A stretch of DNA of 64,000 bases from Blepharisma japonicum (GCA_949751835.1 CATKHK010000077.1:150363-214362), one strand, 5' to 3'. Shown: positions 32,932 to 45,909, counted from the first letter of the stretch. The notes: a model not told the origin generated them from the sequence alone. Numbers and translations: made by a program.

Positions 32932-34142
32932 TTAAATTATTTTAATTTTCTGAATTTTCTTTCCTCTAAAATCAAACTCATACAAATTATAATTGCTTAA
33001 AGCAAAATAGACCTTATTGTGTCATAGCACTCTGCACTCCATAGCTGGACTATTTTCATTTTCTGAGCTTCCTAATACCCTCCAGATCTTCCATTCATAA
33101 TTACTTTCATAAATATTTCCACCTGCTACTATCAAATAATAGTTTTCCTTATTTCCACATAATATTTTGTTATAGTTTGCTTGAACATTTTGAAATTCAG
33201 TGTAATTATTTTGAATTATATCTAATAATATATCTTTTAGTGCTCCCTTCCAGATAATAAAATTTTATTTTTTCTGCAAATACAAGATACAAATGAAGAA
33301 GGTGCTGGCAAAGAGTTTAAATTTTTTCATTTTTTATTTGCCAAACCATAACTGAATGCCGAGGTTGTAGGCATGGCTATTCATCCTCCATAAATATAGA
33401 CGCGATTCTTTATAACAAATCGAACTAGAAGCTACCAGCTAACTGGAGCATTCATTACCTGGCTTACAATGTTATTTTCATCAATAATAAATGCAGCACT
33501 AGGAAATAGAACGTAATTTCCAAAGCAAAAAATCGAATTTCCAGGGATTAAACACATTGATATACACTGGCTTTGGGAGTAATCCGTTTTGCAATCTTCA
33601 TTGTGCGATCTCTAAATACCGTAAATTGATCTGATTCATCTCTAATACGTTTTTTAATTATTTTTCCTTCGTCATTGATAAAAAATTTTGACTCATCGAA
33701 AATGTCAAAAAATTCTTGAACCTTTTCATTGATTCTTCTGGCTTTAGTGTCAAAATTCTATTGATCTTGCTATTATTTAGTTTCGACATAACTTCTAATG
33801 AGTTTATTAGAGAAATCATCTCATAGTGGCTTTGAATGATTTCTTTAAATGAATTCAGTGTAATTTTTATTTTCTTTTTGAGAAATTTGATTTGCATTGA
33901 TAAATCTGAAATAATTTTTCGCCTTAATTCGTAAAGTTTTGATAGTGACATGTGAAGATAGTCAGTAAATGCTTTTTTAGTTATCGGATTTGGTATAATT
34001 GATAAAGACTCAGGCTTATGACAAAGTATAGAAGAGATTTTAAGATGCCCGCTAAAATATAAATCACATGAGTAAACTGAGGGGTTGTCCATGGGCATAC
34101 ATATTCCAACTTGTTCTCACAATTTTATTTTCAACATTCCAT
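32932..34142 (-). pseudogene. BK12: full-span but decayed BK3-like gene
   Basis: Aligns to BK3 from start to stop. The fifth or sixth codon region has a true stop (TGTTGAAAATAA: Glu to TAA). A one-base change follows in the zinc finger, a short deletion occurs near 33,580, and there are further shifts in the propeller. It keeps Gly at the RVLGSSE site where BK3 has TGA. It is the most complete of the three BK3-like pieces that mark the unit boundaries. Confidence 0.8.
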
Positions 34143-34144
34143 TT

Positions 34145-34780
34145 ATATTTATGACATTAAAACGTTTTTAAATACCTTCATCCCCTCAACTTTGAGAAAA
34201 ACAAGTGTTTTTGTTTAGATATATTTTTTATTTATATTAATTTATATATACAATTTTTTTAATTTGTGTAAATTTGAAAGAAAATAACGAAAAATTAGAA
34301 GAAATCGATTAGATAATTAATTTCTTCATATTTCCTTAACTCTTGCTATTTCAAATCACATTTAACTTTTTTGAGATCAATAGAATTGATTCTTAAATTT
34401 GATTCGGGTAAAGTGTTTAAATTATCACATGCAAGCATATCAAGCGGCTGCCAATATTTCATTGAATCTTTTGTTATCAACATTTGGTTACTTATAAATC
34501 ATAAACTGAACTAGAAGTCATATCAGTCTTATGAAAGCTAATCTGGCAATAAATTAGCAATTGATTTTCTCTTATTGATAGCACTCTGAGATAGTCATTA
34601 AAAATCTGATCAGCAATTTAGCCAGATTTATTTAAATCTAAAGTAATTATTTCTTTGATTATAGCAAGCTATTGATTTGTACACTTAAAAAAATAAATAT
34701 TAGATATGGCATATAATCAGTGACATGAAATCTAAGATTTAAAAATATTGCTAATTATTCTTTATAACTTTAGTTGTTTA
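34145..34780. repeat. R3 repeat, copy 3
   Basis: Third copy of R3, in the same position between a BK3-like pseudogene and a complete BK gene. Confidence 0.75.
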
Positions 34781-34784
34781 TCTT

Positions 34785-36041
34785 TTAAATTGTTTTGATC
34801 TTTTTGCATTTCTTTTTCTTCATATCAAATTCATATAAATTATAACTTCTAAAAGCAAAATAAATTTTATTTTGCCATGAAACTCTGCATCCAATTAAGT
34901 CTCTAACTTCAGTTTCTGAGCTACCTATCGTACCCCAGGCTCTTCATTCATGGCTTCCTTCATAAATATATCCGCATAATTCTATTAAATAAGTATTTTT
35001 ATCATTTCCACATACAATTTTTATTTTTTCTGATTGAATGTTATGCAACTCAATGTAAATATTTTGAATAATTTCATAGCAATAGATCTTTGAGTGCTGA
35101 TAACCAGATAGTAATATTTTATTATTTTTAGCCATGCATGACACACTTGAGGACGGAACTGGCAAAGGATTTAAGTTTTTTCATTTGTTTTCTAATAAAT
35201 TATATCTAAATGCATTATTTACACAAGCACTTCCAGTGAATCCTCCAAAAATATAAACACAGCTATTATAATAAATAGAGCCACTGAGATACAGACTATG
35301 CTCTGCATTAACTACTTGTTTAACATTATTATTCGATTCAATAATAAATGCAGTATTTGTAATTGGTTTATTTCCATAGCAAAAAATTGAGTTTCCAGGA
35401 ATTAAGCACATTGCTATGTAATGACTTTTTGGACTATCCAATGATATATTGAATTCAGTTGATGAGTAATCATTTAAATCAGTTTGCACAATTTTTGTGG
35501 AATTATTACGAAAAAGTATAAATCTATTTGATTCTTTTATAAAAGACTCTATTGTTAATTTCCCTTCATCATCTATAAAGAAATTAGACCCATCAAAAAT
35601 ATCAAAAGAATCTTTAAGGAGACTAATGGCTTTTTCTGGCTCTGAAGCCAGCATCTCATCTATTTTAGTCTTGTTAAATTTTGATATGGCTTCTGTTAGC
35701 TTTATTTCAGATATTATTTTGAGCTGCTTTTTTATAGATTCGTCGAACGATTCCAATGTAATTTGCATTTTCTCATTAAGTTGCTTAATTTGCATTGAAA
35801 AATCTGAAACAATTTTTCTCCTTAGCTCATACAAATCTGATAGCGATTTGTTAAGACAAGCAATAAGAGCTCTTTTTGTTTCTGGATTAGGTGAAATTGT
35901 TAAGGGAGCTGGAATATGCTGAGATTTAGTTGCAGTTTTTAGATGAGCTACGAGATGCATATCACACGAATAAACAGGTGGATTTGTGCATGGGCATGCA
36001 AATCCTAACTCATTTTGGCAGTGGCCTTTTCAGCACTTCAT
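34785..36041 (-). CDS. BK13: B-box-like zinc finger/kelch protein, intact, 418 aa
   Basis: Starts MKCWKGHCQNELGFACPC at 36041 and ends in TAA at 34785. TGA is read as Trp at residue 4, ENKW (35181) and SHEW (34944). Zinc ligands are complete (CDMHLVAHLK). This is the unit 3 counterpart of BK6 and BK9 and the only one of the three, with BK9, that is still open. Confidence 0.8.
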
Positions 36042-36047
36042 TTTATA

Positions 36048-38268
36048 AATTAATGCAACAATCAATAGCCTAAGTAAGCTACCGATATCATTTATGGTAT
36101 CAGTATAATTATTGACAATTGACTATAAATTTCACATGGAAAGAAACTAAGAAAAGAAATTTACAGTCAACAATGACAGCTCAGAACTCTAGAAAAAGAA
36201 ATTAAAATTATTTAATTACCAAGATAACAAAATTTTAATTATTTCTAATACTTTAACTATTTTCAAAGAGATTTTTGTCTTTCACATGCTTATGCTATCA
36301 TGAAAATTTATTTTATTTACTTTAACTAGTAAAAGTATTTATAAATAATGAATTTGTTAGCGATTCAAACAGATATAATATTGTCTCTTAATATGAATTT
36401 CCTTTGATAAAATATGCAAACATAAATTTATCAGCATTCCCTTTAATTCCAAATCGCTGTAATATGAGACCCATAAAATTTAATGGCAGCTGAATAGAAA
36501 ATATTTTTGATATCAAAAAATGCATCATAATATCCAAATTATTTTGAAAGCCAATTTCTCAACAAAAAGAGAAAAGGATGAAAGCTTTCATATGAATTAG
36601 GAGAAGAATTGGCAGTCAAAATTCAGGAAGAAAATATTAGCTAGTTATTTTTAAAAAAAATCAAAAGAATGGTGGGTACAGCTTTAGTTAGATGCAAAAA
36701 AGATAACTCAATTAGGCCAAAATTAAAGGCTTATCTTAGTAAGTAAAAGCTTTATATTTAGAAAAGAAATGAAGATATTATTAATACTGATGAATTTCAC
36801 ATAGTAATGTAATAGAAACTATGGTTGCACTAATGTAAGAATTTCTTATTCTAAATTACAAGATTTAAAATAAAAGCCTGCAAAGCTATCTCGCTGTGTC
36901 AAGTTCATCAACATATTACCAAACTCAATTTCAATGTCAGAACAGATTTTTAATGGGTAAAATATGGAGTTTTCTGATCAACTCTCCATTAATATTTACC
37001 TCCGGAAATAGTTTATTTTCAAGAGAAATCGGATTACTTACAATATATTTTGAATTTTTTTAGTATAAACCTGTTTATTAAACATCGGTAAATGCTCTCA
37101 CAAAGTCCCTCTATTTTGCAATATAATTCTCCTTTAAGTTTTTTGTCTAATAGTCACAGATTTTCATCAATCAATTTATCCATAGATTTATTCAGTCTAA
37201 TACTATTCACCTATGCGGATTTATCATTTACTAAAATTTTATAAAAATTTCTCAACGAATAAAGATCTGCTATTAATTTTTAGCAATTTCACGTATTCTC
37301 TGTCTCTTTTAGTTGCAAAAGGATAACTATCTTCTAAGGACTTAAAAACGGAACTTCATATGAATTGAATCAAATGATTTATTGCGTTCACTATATAATG
37401 AAAGATCAGGAGAAATAGAAGGAGTCTTCTTAACACTAAGATTCAAAACTTGAGCAAATTTAGCAGAAATATTGTTTTTATGCTATTCAAATAGCGTTCT
37501 TCCATCACTTAGTGCTCTTAGGCCATTACGAAGCATAATTAATCCATCATCCCTATTATCTTCTAAATAATTTGCTTTAATACCATTAATAGAGTTCTGA
37601 TAGCGATGGCGCGGAATGGCGCCATCCTCAGAAAAGCTCTATATCGTATTAATTGAAAAGTTGTTTTCTTTGTTTGCTCATACTCTTTAAATATTTTTTT
37701 TCGTCTTGCCTACTCAAAATACTTTCAAAAGCAGTAAAAGCTGAATATCGATATCTATTCTAATTTTCTTTATAATTCCTTTCAACTTTGCATGCATTCC
37801 TTCCACTCTGCTTGCTGTTTGAAAATAATTCCTGGATATTTTTAAAAATTCTTCAATGCACTTAAATAGACACAATTCAGGAATTCAATTGAGGAAAATT
37901 CACACATATCTCCTTTGTTGAAAATTAGAGTCTAAAAGAGATTCAATCATTTTTATTAGCAGATTGTACAATTATTACAGTGCTTTCTTCAATAGCACAT
38001 TTAGCATAAATAATGTCTGTTACGATTGAATTTAACTCTCAGCTTTAGATCTCTAGAAATGCCCTTGCAGTATATCGTCTTCTATGCTATTTTGTGAGCC
38101 GCTGATGTCAGTTCTAGCTCCATTTACAAATTATGGCCTATTTGGCAACTAATTAAGTCAATATCAACGATTTAGATTTAAAATATTAGATATGGCATAT
38201 AATCTGTGGCATAAATCCAAATTTTAAAATATTGCTAGTTATACGCTAAGCTTAGCTTAAGTTATTAA
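36048..38268. repeat. R1 long repeat, copy 3
   Basis: Third copy of R1, with a short palindromic insert/replacement at about 37,605-37,640 in place of 37 bp found in copy 2. The 27-nt block is at 36,876. The coding-like remnants are broken as in the other copies. Confidence 0.7.
37605..37630. mobile_element. Remnant related to the palindromic element
   Basis: GATGGCGC and GCGCCATC form an 8-bp inverted repeat around a 6-nt loop. GCGCCATCCTC is identical to part of the element in the TPR-SET pseudogene. It is a GC-rich patch in an AT-rich repeat and is absent from the two other R1 copies. Confidence 0.5.
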
Positions 38269-38272
38269 TCTA

Positions 38273-39529
38273 TTAAATTGTTTTGATCTTTTTGCATTTC
38301 TTTTCTTTCATATCAAATTCATATAAATTATAACTGCTAAAAGCAAAATAAACTTTATTTTGCCATGAAACACTACATCCAATTAAGTCTGAATTTTCAG
38401 TTTCTGAGCTACCTATCGTACTCCAGGCTCTTCATTCATGGCTTCCTTCATAAATATATCCGTGTGATTCTATTACATAAGAATTTTTATTATTTTCGCA
38501 TACAATTTTTCTTTTTCCTGATTGAATGCTATGCAACTCAATGTAGCTATTTTGAATAATATCATAACAATAAATCTCTGAGTGCTGCCTACCAGATAGT
38601 AATATTTTATTATTTTTAGCCATACATGATACATTATAGGAAGGAACTGGCAAAGGATTTAAGTTTTTTCATTTGTTTTCTAATAAATTATATCTAAATG
38701 CATTATTTACATGCGCACTTCCATTATATCCTCCAAAAATATAAACACAGCTATTATAATAAATAGAGCCACTGGCATACAGACTATGCTCTGCATTTCT
38801 CACTTGTTTAACATTATTATTCGATTCAATAATAAATGCAGTATTTGCAATTGGGTCATTTCCATAGCAAAAAATTGAGTTTTCAGGAATTAAGCACATT
38901 ACTACGTAATTGCTTTTTGGGCTATCCAATGAGATATTGAATTCAGTTGATGAGTAATTATTTAAATCAGTTTGCACAATTTTTGTGGAATTATCACAAA
39001 AAAGAATAAATCTATTTGATTCTTTTATAAAAGGCTCTATTTTTAATTTCCCTTCGTCATCTATAAAGAAGTTAGACCCATCAAAAATATCAAAAGAATA
39101 TTTAAGGAGACTAATGGCTTCTTCTGGTTCTGAAGCAAGCATCTCATCTATTTTAGTCTTGTTAAAATTTGATATGGCTTCTGCTAGCTTTATTTCAGAT
39201 ATTATTTTGCGCTGCTTTTTTATAGATTCGTCGAATGATTCCAATGTAATTTGCATTTTCTCGTTAAGTTTCTTAATTTGCATTGAAAAATCTGAAACAA
39301 TCTTTCTCCTTAGCTCATACAAATCTGATAGCGATTTGTGAAGACAATCAATAAGAGCTCTTTTTGTTTCTGGATTTGGTGAAGTTGTTAAGGGATCTGG
39401 AAGATGCCTAGATTTAGATGCGGTTTTTATATGAGCTGCGAGATGGGTATCACATGAATAAATAGGAGGATTTGTGCATGGGCAAACAATCTCTACCTTA
39501 TTTTGGCAGTGGTCTTTTCAGCACTTCAT
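38273..39529 (-). CDS. BK14: B-box-like zinc finger/kelch protein, intact, 418 aa
   Basis: Starts MKCWKDHCQNKVEIVCPC at 39529 and ends in TAA at 38273, open with TGA as Trp (residue 4; ENKW at 38669; SHEW at 38432). It is the close relative of BK10. Zinc ligands include CDTHLAAHIK. The propeller shows YYNSCVYIFGG and LSGRQHSEIYCYD. Confidence 0.8.
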
Positions 39530-39655
39530 TTTATAACTTAATGAATAAAATTAATAGGCCTTGAGAATCATGATAAAGTTATAATATGTGGCATAAAATC
39601 TAAGATTTAAAAATATCGCTAATAATGCGCTAAGCTTACTTTAGTTATTAATCTA

Positions 39656-40915
39656 TTAAATTGTTTTGATCTTTTTGCATTTCTTTTCTTTCATATCAAA
39701 TTCATATAAATTATAATTTCAGAAAGCAAAATAAACTTTATTTTGCCATGAAACACTACATCCAATTAATTCGTGATTTTCAGTTCCTGAGCTACCTATC
39801 GTATTCCAAGCTCTTCATTCATGACTTCCTTCATAAATATATCCATCTGTTTCTATTACATAAGCATTTTTATCATTTCCACATACAATTTTTGCCTTTC
39901 CTGATTGAATGTTATGCAGCTCAATGTAACTATTTTGAATAATATCATAACAATAGATCTTTGAGTGTTTGTAGCCAGATAGTAATATTTTATTATTTTT
40001 AGCCATGCATGACACAAGTGAGGACGAAATTGATAAAGGATTCAAGTTTTCCCATTTGTTTTCTAATAAATTATATCTAAATGCATTATTTACTTGCGCT
40101 CTTCCATTATGTCCTCCAAAAATATAAACACAGCTATTATAATAAATAGAGCCACTGGAACAAAGACTATGCTCTGCATTTCTCACTTGTTTAACATTAT
40201 TATTCGATTCAATAATAAATGCAGTATTTGTAATTGGATGATTTCCATAGCAAAAAATTGAGTTTTCAGGAATTAAGCACATTGCTATGTAATTGTGTTT
40301 TGGGCTATCCAATGGGATATTTAATTCATTTGATGAGTAATTATTTAAATCTGTTTGCACAATTTTTGTGGAATTATTACGAAAAAGTATAAATCTATTT
40401 GATTCTTTTATAAAACACTCTGTTTTTGTTAATTTCCCTTCATCATCTATAAAGAAGTTAGGCCCATCAAAAATATCAAAAGAATCTTTAAGGAGACTAA
40501 TGGCTTCTTCTGGTTCTGAAGCAAGCATTTCATCTATTTTAGTCTTGTTAAAATTTGATATGGCTTCTGTTAGCTTTATTTCAGATATTATTTTGCGCTG
40601 CTTTTTTATAGATTCGTCGAATGATTCCAATGTAATTTGCATTTTGTCGTTAAGTTGCTTAATTTGTATTGAAAAATCTGAAACAACCTTTCTCTTTAGC
40701 TCATACAAATCTGATAGCGATTTGTTAAGAAAATCAATAAGAGCTCTTTTTGTTTCTGGATTTGGTGAAGTTGTTAAGGGATCAGGAAGATGCCTAGATT
40801 TAGATGCGGTTCTCATATGAGCTGCGAGATGGATATCACATGAATAAACAGGCGGATTTCTGCATGGGCAAGCAAACTCCAATTTATTTTGGCAGTTGCC
40901 ATTTCAGCACTTCAT
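39656..40915 (-). CDS. BK15: B-box-like zinc finger/kelch protein, intact, 419 aa
   Basis: Starts MKCWNGNCQNKLEFACPC at 40915 and ends in TAA at 39656. At ENKWENLNPL this copy uses TGG, so the frame is open for 355 codons even under the standard code. It is thus the best single witness that TGA in its sisters is Trp. It is the counterpart of BK7 and of the split BK11. Zinc ligands CDIHLAAHMR are complete. Confidence 0.85.
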
Positions 40916-40924
40916 TTTATAAGC

Positions 40925-41630
40925 TAATCTACAAAAATTAATAGCCTAACAAAATTTTAATTATTTCTAATATTTTTAACTATTTTAAAAGAGATCTTTG
41001 TCTTTCACATACATATGTTATATTAAAAATTTATTTTATTTCTTAGTAAAAAGTATTTAATTATGTTAACCGAGTCAAACAAATATGATATTGCCTCATC
41101 AAAATAAATTAATTGTGATAGAAGATATTAGCATAGATTTACTGCATTCATTTAATTCAAAGTCAATCCCTGCAATATGAGAACCAGAAAATTTGATTGT
41201 AACTGAATGAAAAATACTTTTGTCAAGCACAAGATCCAAATGATTTGCAAATCAATTTTTTAACAAATCGGCGAAAAGGAAAAGCTCTCATACAAATTAG
41301 TAGAAGAACTGGCAATCCAAGTTCATAAAGAAATCAGGAATGAAAATATTAACTAGTTAATTTTGAAAAAGAATCAAAAGAAAAGAATGTTGATAGCTTT
41401 AATAAGATGCAGAGTTATCCATGAAAAAAGAAAACTCAATTAGGTAAAAATTAGAAGGTTTATTATATTTTGTTTAAAGTAATGAAGAATTATTATATAT
41501 TGGTGAATTGCACATAGCACAATGCAATAGAAATTATGGTTAAATAAAGTTAGAATTCCTTAAGTAATTACAAAATTTCAAAAAAAGCCTGCAAAGCTAT
41601 CTCGCTGTGTCAAATTCTTATAAATTATTT
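40925..41630. repeat. R2 repeat, copy 3
   Basis: Third copy of R2, shortened near the BK15 start compared with copies 1 and 2. The 27-nt block is at 41,587. Unit 3 ends here and is followed by an unrelated gene fragment. Confidence 0.7.
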
Positions 41631-41639
41631 TAACACAGC

Positions 41640-42590
41640 TATTGCAGCCACTTCCCTTTCTGGAAGACTGAATTTTCTAAATATTTCCTATCATTTCACA
41701 CTGTAAATTAATTTCTGCCAAGCCTAATCGAGAAGAAATCCTCAAAAATGAGCTTATTCCAGGAAAATTTGATTTTTGTCTCACTTCATATGAAGGAATC
41801 TTTATTCCTAAAATTATATAAAAAATGCAAGTGGAAACTTTTTATTATAGATGAAGCTCATAAAATAAAAAAAGACAAATCCAATCTCGCTCAATTTTTG
41901 AGACAGCTGCACAGTGGCCATCTCATTTTAATCACAGAATAATTTGCACCAGCTTTTAAGCATGATGAACTTTTTGGTCCTGATTTATTATCTTCGTCAT
42001 CAGAATTCATGAATGGTTTAATCTAAAAGGTCTCAAGACTGAAGAAATCGAGAATAATATTTGTGCAGCATCTTTCATAAAAATTCTTAAGTCTTTTATA
42101 TTGAGAAGATCATAATCTGAAGTAGAAAAAGGAATCCAAGCCAGAAAAGAAATATTAGTGACACAAAAAAATAACTGCTTTACAAAAGAGATTTATATAA
42201 AATAAATTAGCAAATGAACTAGTGAAGTTTGATAGTAAAAGCCATTATTTAAGTTCATCATGCAACTTAAAAAAGCCTGCAATAGCCCATTCCTTTTTTC
42301 TAGGCATTGAAGATCAAAATGCTACAAATTATTATGAAGGACTAATTGCGTATTCAGAAAAATGAAACTATTAGGACAGATTTTTTGAAATAAAAGAAAA
42401 TGGCTGACAGGTTTTGATTTTTCACAGATGCTAGACATAATTGAAGCTTATTGCTCACATAAAAGACATTGCTACTGCGGATTAGAAGGCTCAGCAGATA
42501 TATGTGAAAGAGGACAAATGATAGAGATATTTAATATGCCAGACCCAGAATATTTTTTTTCTTTTGTCTGCTAGAGCAGAGGGATAAGAG
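41640..42590 (+). pseudogene. Decayed ISWI-type chromatin remodeller fragment
   Basis: Read in changing frames on the plus strand, this gives ordered SNF2/ISWI helicase segments: KFDFCLTSYEG, KWKLFIIDEAHKIKKDKS (DEAH box), LRQLHSGHLILITE, a region like the ISWI LFSSSSEF segment, FIKILKSFILRRSKSEVEKG, a DFSQMLDIIEAYC-like stretch and FFLLSARAEG. True stops and many shifts separate them. ISWI proteins slide nucleosomes; this copy cannot. It is one of very few plus-strand coding relics in the array and probably arrived as a duplicated genomic piece. Confidence 0.75.
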
Positions 42591-42838
42591 ATAAATTTAG
42601 ATTTGTAGGTACAGTGATTTTATATATTTTTTAAAAACTCAGTGAAAACTGATTTTAAAAAAATTGAGCACGTACAATCCCCATTAAGAATTATTTGACT
42701 CTAAAGCGAATTTTCTTTAATTATAGCAAAATCTATTTATATATGATATATAATCAAAACAATAATCCAAGATTTAAAACTATTGCGAATTATATGCCAA
42801 GCTTTTAACTTTAGTTAATAATCTCTAATAAAAATATT
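42591..42838. other. Gap between the ISWI relic and BK16
   Basis: About 250 bp of AT-rich DNA, with the usual BK 3' flank near 42,770-42,838. No gene is seen. Confidence 0.35.
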
Positions 42839-44103
42839 TTAAATTTTTTTGATAATTTTGCATTTCTTTTTCTTCATATCAAATTCATATAAATTATAAG
42901 TGTAAAAAGCAAAATAAACTTTATTTTGTCATGAAACACTGCATCCAATTAAGTCGGTATTTTCAGTTCCTGAGCTACCTATCATACTCCAGGTTCTTCA
43001 TTCATGGCTTCCTTCATAAATATACCCACCTGCTTCTATTACATAAGCATTTTTATCATTTCCACAACAATTTTCCTTCAAATTCCTGATTGAATGTTAT
43101 GCAACTCAATGTAACTATTTTGAATAATATCATAACAATAGATCTTTGAGTGCTGCCTACCAGATAGTAATATTTTATTATTTTTAGCCATGCATGAAAC
43201 AAACAAGGATTCAGTGGGCAAAGAGTTTAAGTTTTCTCATTTGTTTTCTAATAAATTATATCTAAACGCATTGCTTACATGCTCCCTTACTGTACATCCT
43301 CCAAAAATATAAACACTGTTATTATAATAAATAGACCCACTGAGACCCAGACTATGCTCCGCATTAATTACTTGCTTTACATTATTATTTGATTCAATAA
43401 TAAATGCAGCACTCGTAGGAGTTGGATAATTTCCATAGCAAAAGATTGAGTTTCCAGGAATTAAGCACATTGTTGTATACATGCTTTTTGAACTATCCAA
43501 TGAGATATTGAGCTCAGTTCATGTAAAATTATTTAAATCTGTTTGCACAATTTTTCTAGAATTATCTCGAAAAATAATAAATCTATTTGATTTATTTATG
43601 AAAGGTTCTATTTTTGCTAATTTTCCTTCATCATCTATAAAGAACTCTGACTCATCAAAAATATCAAAAGAATCTTTAAGCTGCTTTATTGCTTCTTCTG
43701 GTTTTGAAGCCAGCATACCATCTATTTTATTCTTGCTGACATTTGATATAATTTCTGTTAGCTTTATTTCAGATATTATTTTTCGTTGATTTTTTATATA
43801 ATCATCAAATGATTCCAATGTAATTTTCATTTTCTCATTAAGTTTCTTAATTTGCATTGAAAAATCGGAAACAATTTTTCTCCTTACCTCATATAAATCT
43901 GATAGCGATTTGTTAAGAAAATCAATAAGAGCTCTTTTTGTTTCAGGATTTGGCGAAATTGCTAAGGGATCTGGAATATGCCTAGATTTAGATGCAGTTT
44001 TCACGTGAGCACCAAGATGCGTATCACATGAATAAACAGGAGGATTTGTGCATGGGCAAGCAAATTCCAACTTATTTTCGCAGTGGTCTTTTCAGCATTT
44101 CAT
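42839..44103 (-). pseudogene. BK16: B-box/kelch copy with a 1-nt frameshift
   Basis: Starts MKCWKDHCENKLEFACPC at 44103; the expected TAA is at 42839. The frame is open (TGA as Trp at FTWTE and ENKW) until KIV, where one base is missing near 43,065 (CCACAACAAT versus CCACATACAAT elsewhere). The rest of the propeller is intact in the shifted frame. It is either a young pseudogene or a sequence error. Confidence 0.7.
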
Positions 44104-44640
44104 TTTATAAATTAATGCAACAATCAATAGTCTAATAATTGCCTGATTTCAATACTTAATTTGCTTTAATTATTTATTGAAATAATCCTGAATGTTCAAA
44201 AGTCTTGTCTTTGAAATTTGAATACATGCCAATACTTTGCTTTAAGGAAATTCAATGCATCTTTGAAGGGTACAACAATATTAATATTGTTTATCTAAGT
44301 GATATCAAATGATCTATTTTATCCTATAGATCCTAGGAAATCTTTAAAAATTATGATGCACTGCAAGTAATGCCTAGAATAAAATTAGAAAAATGATGCC
44401 CCCAAGCAAAATAATCCGCTCTCACCTGCTAACTACATTAAGCAGAGCAATATTTTCTGGAAGAAGATTCGCATTTACTTAGACAAATTTTCACATTCAT
44501 AGCAAATAATTGTATTTAAATATAGATGCTTTCATAATTATTATGCTAAGATTCATGATTTCTGTGCCAAAAATAATAAACATTATATATGGCATAATTA
44601 ATGGCATGAAATTCAAAATTAATTATTAATCTCGAATCTT
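44104..44640. repeat. Spacer with R4b repeat, copy 1
   Basis: The part at about 44,330-44,580 recurs at 48,850-49,130 and 56,230-56,480 (shared AGTAATGCCTAGAATAAAAT, AATCCGCTCTC.CCTGCTAAC, GATTCGCATTTACTTA). No open frame is conserved. Confidence 0.6.
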
Positions 44641-45909
44641 TTAAATTGTTTTGATTTTTTTGCATTTCTTTTCTTTCATGTCAAATTCATATAAATTATT
44701 TCCATAAAAAGCAAAATAAGCTTTATTTTGCCATGAAACACTACATCCAATTAAATCGGTATTTTCAGTGCCTGAGCTACCTATTGTGCTCCAGACTTTT
44801 CATTCAAGACTTCCTTCATAAATATATCCGCCTGCTTCTATTACATAAGCATTTTTATCATTTCCGCATACAATTTTTCTTCACTGTCCTGATTGAATGC
44901 TATGCAACTCAATGTAACTATTTTGAATAATATGATAGCAATAGATCTTTGAGTGTTCTCTACCAGATAATAATATTTTATTATTTTTAGCCATGCAAGA
45001 CACAAATGAGGATTGAATTGGCAAAGGATGTAAATTTTCTCATTTGTTTTCGATTAAATAATATCTAAATGCATTATTTACATATACACTTCCTGTATAT
45101 CCTCCAAAAATATAAACACAGCTATTATAATATATAGAGCCATTGAGATCTAGACTATGTTCTGCATTAATTACTTGCTTGACATTATTATTCGATTCAA
45201 TAATAAATGCAACATTTGTAGGAGTTGGATAATTTCCATAGCAAAAGATTGAGTTTCCAGGAATTAAACACGTAGTTATATACGTGCTTTTTAGACTATC
45301 CAATGATATATTGAATTCAGTTGATGAGTAATTATTATTTAGATCTACTTGCACAATTTTTGTGGTATAATTACGAAAAATAATAAATCTATTTGATTCA
45401 TTTACGAATGGGTCTTTTTTTGTTAATTTTCCTGCATTATCTATAAAGAAGCTTGACTCTTCAAAAATATCAAAAGAATCTTTAAGGCAATTAATTGCTT
45501 CTTCCGGCTCTGAAGTTAGCATCTCATCTATTTTATTCTTGTTGAAGTTTGATATAACTTCTACTATCTTTATTTCATAAGTTATTTTTTGTTGTTTTTT
45601 TATAAATTCGTCAAATGATTCCAATGTAATTTTCATTTTCTCATTAATTTGCTTAATTTGCATTGAAAAATCTAAAATAACTTTTTTCCTTAGCTCATAC
45701 AAATCTGATAACGATTTGTGAAGACAATCAATAAGAACTCTTTTCGTTTCTGGATTTGGTGAAATTATTAAGTAATCTGGAAGATGCCTAGATTTAGATG
45801 CAGTTTTTAGATGAGTTGTGAGATGCGTATCGCATGAATAAACAGGAGGATTTGTGTATGGGCATTCAAATTCCAACTTATTTTCACAGTGATCTTTTCA
45901 ACACTTCAT
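44641..45909 (-). CDS. BK17: B-box-like zinc finger/kelch protein, intact, 422 aa
   Basis: Starts MKCWKDHCENKLEFECPY at 45909 and ends in TAA at 44641. The fourth cysteine (residue 18) is Tyr here (TAT for TGC), so one zinc ligand is lost although the frame is intact. One extra Asn in DLNNNYSSTEF marks the subfamily of BK17-BK19, BK21 and BK23. TGA is Trp at residue 4, ENKW (45040), GQWRKI and SLEW. Confidence 0.78.
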
